From SKLM01 sp964450435 (GTDB lineage: Bacteria > Chloroflexota > Anaerolineae > B4-G1), in NCBI GenBank assembly GCA_964450435.1, contig CAYVCX010000098.1, positions 1 to 7,668 on the forward strand: a stretch of DNA of 7,668 bases. The letters run 5' to 3'. Numbering within the stretch: the stretch's first letter is position 1; each line of letters begins with the position of its first letter. Below are positions 6,277 to 7,668 of the stretch, one piece after another. Both the position numbers and the translations under genes were made by a program. Under the pieces are notes generated by a model. That model was not told where the DNA came from and made no database searches. It saw nothing but the letters and a program-made list of their open reading frames with translations.

Positions 6277-6585
6277 CTGTCGTCTTACCTCCTCAGGTAA
6301 CCTGTCTCGATCCATCTCCCGAATGAACGATCCGAATGAACGATCTCCCGCTGTGCAAGCAGCACCTCAATCGGAGGAGGGCGCTTCAACCCCGGTCCCC
6401 GAGAGCAGTGGCACAGGCAGCGGCAGGAGTGCGTAAACGTGGTTGTCAATGCTCTGGCTCCTGGCAACAAACCTCGTATCCCTGCAGAACCCCGCGATTC
6501 TTGACCCGCTCGCCGGTGACGGCCGGCTCACAGAGCTACGTCTCGTCTCGTCGCCCCTGATGGGGGGTCTTTTCACCGACTGCCT
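6277..6585 (-). other. 309-bp intergenic region upstream of the HdrA-like gene
   Basis: No convincing ORF lies here. Frames at 6285-6470 and 6367-6576 have low-complexity Arg/Ser/Pro composition and no recognised motif. The region holds the 13-bp tandem repeat near 6320-6345 and two short GC hairpins: CCCC-TGAT-GGGG near 6556-6567 and GCCGG/CCGGC near 6523-6538. A strong Shine-Dalgarno lies at 6287-6294. TTGACA occurs at 6444-6449 on the minus strand but has no acceptable -10 partner. A promoter for the HdrA-like operon is expected here but I cannot identify it. Confidence 0.6.
6320..6345. repeat. Perfect 13-bp tandem repeat upstream of the HdrA-like gene
   Basis: CGAATGAACGATC occurs twice head to tail (6320-6332 and 6333-6345). 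The pair is framed by ATCTCCCG on both sides (6314-6321 and 6343-6350). It lies 44-69 bases before the chosen start of the HdrA-like gene, in the expected leader or promoter region. It may be a pair of regulator half-sites or a recent slip duplication. Confidence 0.85.
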
Positions 6586-6921
6586 TCAGTTCCTCCGTTC
6601 GCTCACCTCACACTCCGGACACTCACACCCATCCACACGGCCGCGCTCCTGTGGGGCGCCCAACATCGCCTGCAGGAGCTCTTCTACCCTGGAGTTGCCC
6701 AGGCTGTAGTAGACGTACAGCCCCTCTCTGCGGTCCGCCACCAGGTCGGCCTCCCGCAACTTCCCCAGCTGCTGGGATACGTAGGGCTGAGGCCGATCCA
6801 AGAGTGTCTGAAGGTGACAGACACAGGCCTCACCGCTCCGCAACACGTCCACTATCTGGAGCCGGACGGGATGGGAAAGGATCTGCAGGACATCGGCAAC
6901 CGACTGATACTCACTGCTCAT
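6586..6921 (-). CDS. ArsR-family winged-helix regulator with CxC and C-terminal CxCxxC
   Basis: This 111-residue ArsR/SmtB-type repressor closely resembles the E. coli ArsR pattern. GEACVCHL (30-37) keeps the C33-x-C35 pair of the metalloid-binding ELCVCDL motif, followed by recognition helix RPQPYVSQQL (43-52) and wing RREGLYVYYSL (64-74). It is about 60% identical to the other ArsR here (45 of 75 positions aligned by hand). A tail unique to this copy has C99-x-C101-x2-C104, which may add a metal or thiol site. The pattern does not match the two-helix cysteine pair of BigR/SqrR persulfide sensors as I know them. ATG 6921 is preferred because AGGAGG is 9 bases away, against 3 for ATG 6927. 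It has its own strong promoter and probably represses itself and the genes downstream (inference). Confidence 0.92.
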   Translation of the reverse strand: MSSEYQSVADVLQILSHPVRLQIVDVLRSGEACVCHLQTLLDRPQPYVSQQLGKLREADLVADRREGLYVYYSLGNSRVEELLQAMLGAPQERGRVDGCECPECEVSERRN

Positions 6922-6930
6922 CGCCATATT

Positions 6931-6936
6931 CCTCCT
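6931..6936 (-). promoter_or_regulatory. Shine-Dalgarno AGGAGG that decides the ArsR start
   Basis: AGGAGG stands 3 bases before ATG 6927 and 9 before ATG 6921. The longer spacing is more usual, and the same arrangement of two close ATGs recurs at the other ArsR gene. Confidence 0.65.
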
Positions 6937-6948
6937 GCCTGATATGCA

Positions 6949-6991
6949 GCTTGACGAATATAGTATACCCGGAACCTATGCCTTGTCAAGT
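6949..6991. promoter_or_regulatory. Candidate operator: inverted repeat bracketing the ArsR promoter
   Basis: GCTTGACGAA (6949-6958) and CTTGTCAAGT (6982-6991) are inverted copies matching at 7 of 10 positions, with CTTGAC exact. Their centres are 33 bp apart, about three helical turns, with the -35 box in one arm and the expected start point in the other. TATAGTATA (6959-6967), itself near-symmetric, lies between. Either could be the ArsR operator. Confidence 0.35.
6962..6989 (-). promoter_or_regulatory. Sigma70-type promoter for the ArsR gene
   Basis: On the minus strand, TTGACA (6984-6989) is followed after 16 bases by TATACT (6962-6967), near consensus for both boxes. Transcription should begin near 6955, giving a leader of about 35 bases that holds AGGAGG. 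It is the best promoter in the window. Confidence 0.8.
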
Positions 6992-7271
6992 CACGGGCGG
7001 CGTGTACGGGCCAACACACCGTTACCAGGAGATGGGGCGCCGGCTTAGAAACGCTGGTCTCTCTCAAATAGAGGCTGACGCTGTTGGAGACTGAAGCGTG
7101 GGAGAGCACCTTGTTCTGACAGCGCTGTCGTCCAATCATTACCCTGGGCCGTTCTCCCTTTCTGAAGCTTGTCCAGTCACCTTGGTGGAGACTGCACTCG
7201 GGTGATCATTTGCCGGCGACACTAGCTGATAGTCTCGTCGGTTTCGAAAGCTTCTTGGCCGGTTATCGACA
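6992..7271. other. Region upstream of the ArsR promoter with no recognised gene
   Basis: I see no intact gene, RNA gene or clear repeat here. A plus-strand open stretch ending at a TGA near 7094 reads THRYQEMGRRLRNAGLSQIE, which has a coiled-coil look and might be a degraded gene tail, but it has no start of its own. AT content is slightly higher than in the operon. Confidence 0.4.
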
Positions 7272-7454
7272 CTACAGGAGCAAAGCCCCCACCCGTTCCC
7301 GTGCTACCTCGTAAGGCACGAATTGCGGCAATAGGGGGCGGAAATCCCGCTCCCACTCAGGGCGAAGGTTCTCAATTGCCTCCTCCAGCGCCTCGTGTTG
7401 CCATTCCCGGTCGTAGAGAGCCAGCTTGCGTTTGACCAACGTCAGGTCAGGCTC
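7272..7454 (-). pseudogene. C-terminal gene fragment, possibly AbiEii-like nucleotidyltransferase
   Basis: Sixty codons ending in TAG read as ordinary soluble protein: charged helices including LVKRKLALYDREWQHEALEE, then RPEWERDFRPLLPQ and a final VARERVGALLL. The frame stays open upstream to 7658, but that part is Cys/Pro-rich, lacks protein character and crosses a direct repeat whose copies fall in different frames. The true N-terminus therefore seems lost. The ending recalls C-termini of some AbiEii-type nucleotidyltransferase toxins; this is an impression from memory and weak. It could also be a short genuine protein. Confidence 0.35.
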
Positions 7455-7455
7455 C

Positions 7456-7513
7456 TGTCCTGGCTGAAAAGTCCATCCGTCGCAACGTGTCCTGGGCGAA
7501 AACTCCATCCGTC
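7456..7513. repeat. Imperfect 26-bp direct repeat, 32-bp period
   Basis: TGTCCTGGCTGAAAAGTCCATCCGTC-like sequence at 7456-7481 recurs at 7488-7513 with 23 of 26 positions the same and 6 bases between. The period is not a multiple of three, so it is not a protein repeat. It lies right at the point where the neighbouring gene fragment loses coding character. Confidence 0.8.
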
Positions 7514-7668
7514 CCTTTGGTTGACCGCAAGCAGCACCAAATCGAGTATCACAGGTCGTATTAGGTGGAGAAACCAGCTCGTGAAGCGACACGAACGTCC
7601 GGTCTTCAACAATTCTAGTTTGACAATGGCATGTTAGCCAGGCGAGTGTGTTAAGCATTGGTACGTTG
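7514..7668. other. Right edge with no recognised feature
   Basis: I see no recognisable gene, RNA or promoter here. The minus-strand frame open through it lacks protein-like composition. Confidence 0.4.

Noticed and set aside
6444..6449. TTGACA as a -35 box for the HdrA-like operon
   Set aside because: At 16-18 bases downstream the sequence is GC-rich (around CTGCCG) with no acceptable -10.
6285..6576. Minus-strand ORFs of 61 and 69 codons between ArsR and the HdrA-like gene
   Set aside because: Arg/Ser/Pro/Cys-rich random-looking composition, no ribosome site fit and no motif. The Cys cluster near HSCRCLCHC looks accidental.
6555..6580. Plus-strand CCCC-TGAT-GGGG hairpin followed by TCTTTT as an intrinsic terminator
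   Set aside because: The stem is only about 4 bp, and no plus-strand gene ends there.
6586..6921. BigR/SqrR-type persulfide sensor based on a 66-residue spacing between C33 and C99
   Set aside because: As I know that family, its first cysteine sits in the earlier helix (after RL-IL), not in the ACVC motif, so the equal spacing looks coincidental.
7456..7513. CRISPR array
   Set aside because: Only two imperfect copies with a 6-base gap, far too short for a spacer.

Overview
Organism: by eye the window is GC-rich (near 60%). Its gene set combines an HdrA-like domain, a dicluster ferredoxin, a lipoyl carrier, a COG0701 permease, ArsR regulators and a thioredoxin-CcdA fusion. This fits an anaerobic or facultative bacterium with sulfur or metalloid redox chemistry. 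Chloroflexota is my best guess from protein style only; there is no phylogenetic marker in the window.

Layout: every convincing gene is on the minus strand, so transcription runs from high to low coordinates. The right end (about 6990-7668) holds no intact recognisable gene, only an imperfect 26-bp direct repeat and a C-terminal gene fragment. A good sigma70-type promoter (6962-6989) drives an ArsR regulator (6586-6921). After a 309-bp gap with a 13-bp tandem repeat come four small genes: a stand-alone HdrA N-terminal-like iron-sulfur domain (5908-6276), a two-cluster ferredoxin (5450-5770), a GcvH-like lipoyl carrier (4957-5406) and an OsmC-like protein (4514-4951). A perfect 40-bp palindrome follows. 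Then come lipoyl synthase (3406-4341), a COG0701/ArsP-type permease (1906-3384), a second ArsR regulator (1470-1742) and an exported protein with three thioredoxin-like domains joined to a CcdA/DsbD-like membrane domain, cut by the left edge (1-1406).

How the genes may work together (inference): the GcvH-like protein has no glycine-cleavage partners here. It sits with a lipoyl synthase, a ferredoxin and an HdrA-type domain, which recalls sHdr sulfur-oxidation loci, where a GcvH-like lipoate-binding protein (LbpA) serves heterodisulfide-reductase-like proteins. HdrB, HdrC, full HdrA, TusA and DsrE are absent, so this would be a reduced or different lipoyl-dithiol redox system. The flanking ArsR paralogues share an identical recognition-helix core (RPQPYVSQQL) but carry different cysteine sets, suggesting one regulon with two sensors. 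The permease and thioredoxin-CcdA protein would handle transport and extracytoplasmic thiol chemistry. Sulfane sulfur and arsenic/metalloid are both credible substrates; the sequence does not decide between them.
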